From Labyrinthula sp. Ha (Eukaryota > Sar > Bigyra > Labyrinthulida > Labyrinthulaceae): a stretch of DNA of 64,000 nt. Shown piece by piece: positions 62,702 through 64,000 of this stretch; the stretch's first letter is position 1, and each line of letters starts with the position of its first letter. Below the pieces are notes generated by a model that saw only the letters and a program-made list of their open reading frames with translations, searched no databases and was not told where the DNA came from. Made by a program: the position numbers and the translations under genes. The stretch covers positions 186,001 through 250,000 of the forward strand of contig JAALGZ010000031.1 in assembly GCA_015227615.1 (NCBI GenBank), written 5' to 3'.

Positions 62702-64000
62702 CAATAACATAATTAAATTGTTACTGGACCCCCTTAAGAATACCACCGCTAAGTAATTCAGCATTTTATATTCAATTGGATAGCACTGAATCAACATATT
62801 AAGAAATTATTTTTTCTATAGTTCTTGTACTCAAGGTATTTTTTTTAATTTTTGGTCATATGATATTAACATCCTGTTAGGAACACTTTCTTTGCATTTA
62901 ATCTCATATCTAAACATAGGAAGGATTCCTGCATTTCAATTATCCTTCATTCTTGTACAGAATGACAAGTTTCTTAAATAATATCCTTTATTTTTCTTTC
63001 TATGGGATCTCCATTTTCTAAGTTCATACTAAAAAATTGCAAATGGCTCTCACAGGCTTAGCTTCGTTGATGTGCAAGTACTGTATATATATTAGAATAG
63101 AAAAAAAACTTTAAAGCCAAGGGCTATGATTTTATCTAACCTTCAAGACATAACGATCGGCTAATTCTCTAATCTCTAGGGTGTACTTTGGATTAAAAAA
63201 TCAAAACTGAAACAGTAAGGAGGGCTTGGTCGGTTTTGGTTGTTTCTAAAAGCAGAAAATATTTTGAATTAGGAGTATAATTTTTATTATTGTAGTACCG
63301 TTTCTTGCATTTATGCTTAGAATTTATGATACATGTTTTCTCGCCCTGACGTTTGTACACTTAGTTTGACCTTAATAAGATTTCTAGGATTAGTCTCAAT
63401 TATTTCTGCTAAGAGCTTAACTAATAAGCTAAGATATTCCTCTTCAAATGTGAATGAACATTCTTTGATCAGAAATGAAGTAATAGCCTTCCAAAGAAAA
63501 TTTGCAGTCCTGAATCACTGCAATAGTTAACTTAATTCAATATTTTTAGCTTATAAATGATTTTTTAAATAGAGCAAATCCTTTACCAAAAGTAAACTAA
63601 TATGCAAGCCAGTTAAGAAGATGATCTAGCTCTTACTAAGATGAATGGTATTTAGTACAAAATGTTTTTGAAGCTGCTGGCTATACATAACCAAAATTGC
63701 AGTTATAGACCAAATTAAGGTTGAATCTTGAGTACAATAAATAGTTTGAAAATGGATGTATAGAAACTCGGGCCCACGCTCATAAGTAGTATTTAATAGA
63801 TATAAAAAACATATTTAGTTATTCAGTTAAATTGGTTCTGATTGTTTTCGGTAATAATATAATATTTAATTACGCTAAAACAAACAAAACCTCAAAAAAG
63901 CAAACTTAGTAACCTGAGTTTCTTTTAGGCAAAACGCAAATACCACTTAAGAGCTGATTAACAAGTATGTAAGAGTTGCAATAAGGGCGTTCGTTAGGAT
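62702..64000. other. AT-rich end of the window, no gene recognised
   Basis: No frame longer than about 65 codons and no motif. The sequence may continue into a gene outside the window. Confidence 0.5.

Noticed and set aside
1-64000. tRNA, rRNA and CRISPR-like arrays.
   Set aside because: I looked for GGTTCGA-type B boxes and regular spaced repeats and saw none that I could support; a covariance-model search would be needed to exclude tRNAs.

Overview
This window reads as nuclear DNA of a unicellular eukaryote with a flagellated stage. The evidence is an eight-exon axonemal dynein light chain 1 gene, endomembrane machinery (ESCRT-III Vps20/CHMP6, a COG8-like subunit, signal peptide peptidase, ERO1), a PTS2-tagged peroxisomal thiolase and a chromodomain Ty3/gypsy element. 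TAA, TAG and TGA all act as stops, which fits the standard code. The DNA is AT-rich. Most host genes are single open frames, but the dynein gene is split by seven introns of only 28-31 nt, and a second gene has a 31-nt intron. The Pro-Thr-rich secreted-type protein and the COR-domain protein would suit a stramenopile-like protist; this is a guess and I do not name a species.

Layout. 1-4 kb: nearly empty, with one candidate Alba-like gene remnant. 4.1-7.35 kb: a compact cluster of Vps20/CHMP6, a BED-finger protein, dynein LC1 (tail to tail) and an Asp/Glu racemase. 8.4-16.5 kb: an old, heavily decayed Ty3/gypsy-like element. 17.1-19.9 kb: a Pro/Thr-rich membrane protein and a COR-domain (Roco-like) protein. 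20-28.4 kb: a better preserved relative of the old element. 31.6-34.3 kb: COG8 and thiolase, tail to tail. 37.7-40.8 kb: a PHD-finger protein and an Old Yellow Enzyme, tail to tail. 45.3-46.4 kb: a cysteine synthase. 49.5-53.3 kb: an unrecognised helical protein and signal peptide peptidase. 57.4-62.7 kb: an ERO1-fumarate reductase-cytochrome b5 fusion and an unrecognised four-span membrane protein. The large gaps are AT-rich without recognisable genes, apart from two diverged copies of a ~460-bp dispersed repeat near 42.3 and 56.9 kb.

Two discoveries stand out. (1) The 1091-residue protein at 57377-60652 joins the ER thiol oxidase ERO1 to a soluble fumarate reductase and a C-terminal cytochrome b5. 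Yeast does this job with separate proteins when oxygen is absent (Ero1 plus Osm1), so the fusion suggests built-in oxygen-independent disulfide formation. The usual ERO1 C-x4-C shuttle pair is not present. (2) Both retroelements carry, after integrase, a chromodomain and a SANT/Myb-like module, and then an MT-A70-type adenine methyltransferase with a DPPW motif. Finding it at the same place in two clearly diverged elements indicates a stable component of this family, and an adenine counterpart to the cytosine methyltransferases known from some retrotransposons.

The retroelements are treated as fossils: only their extent, parts and overall condition are given.
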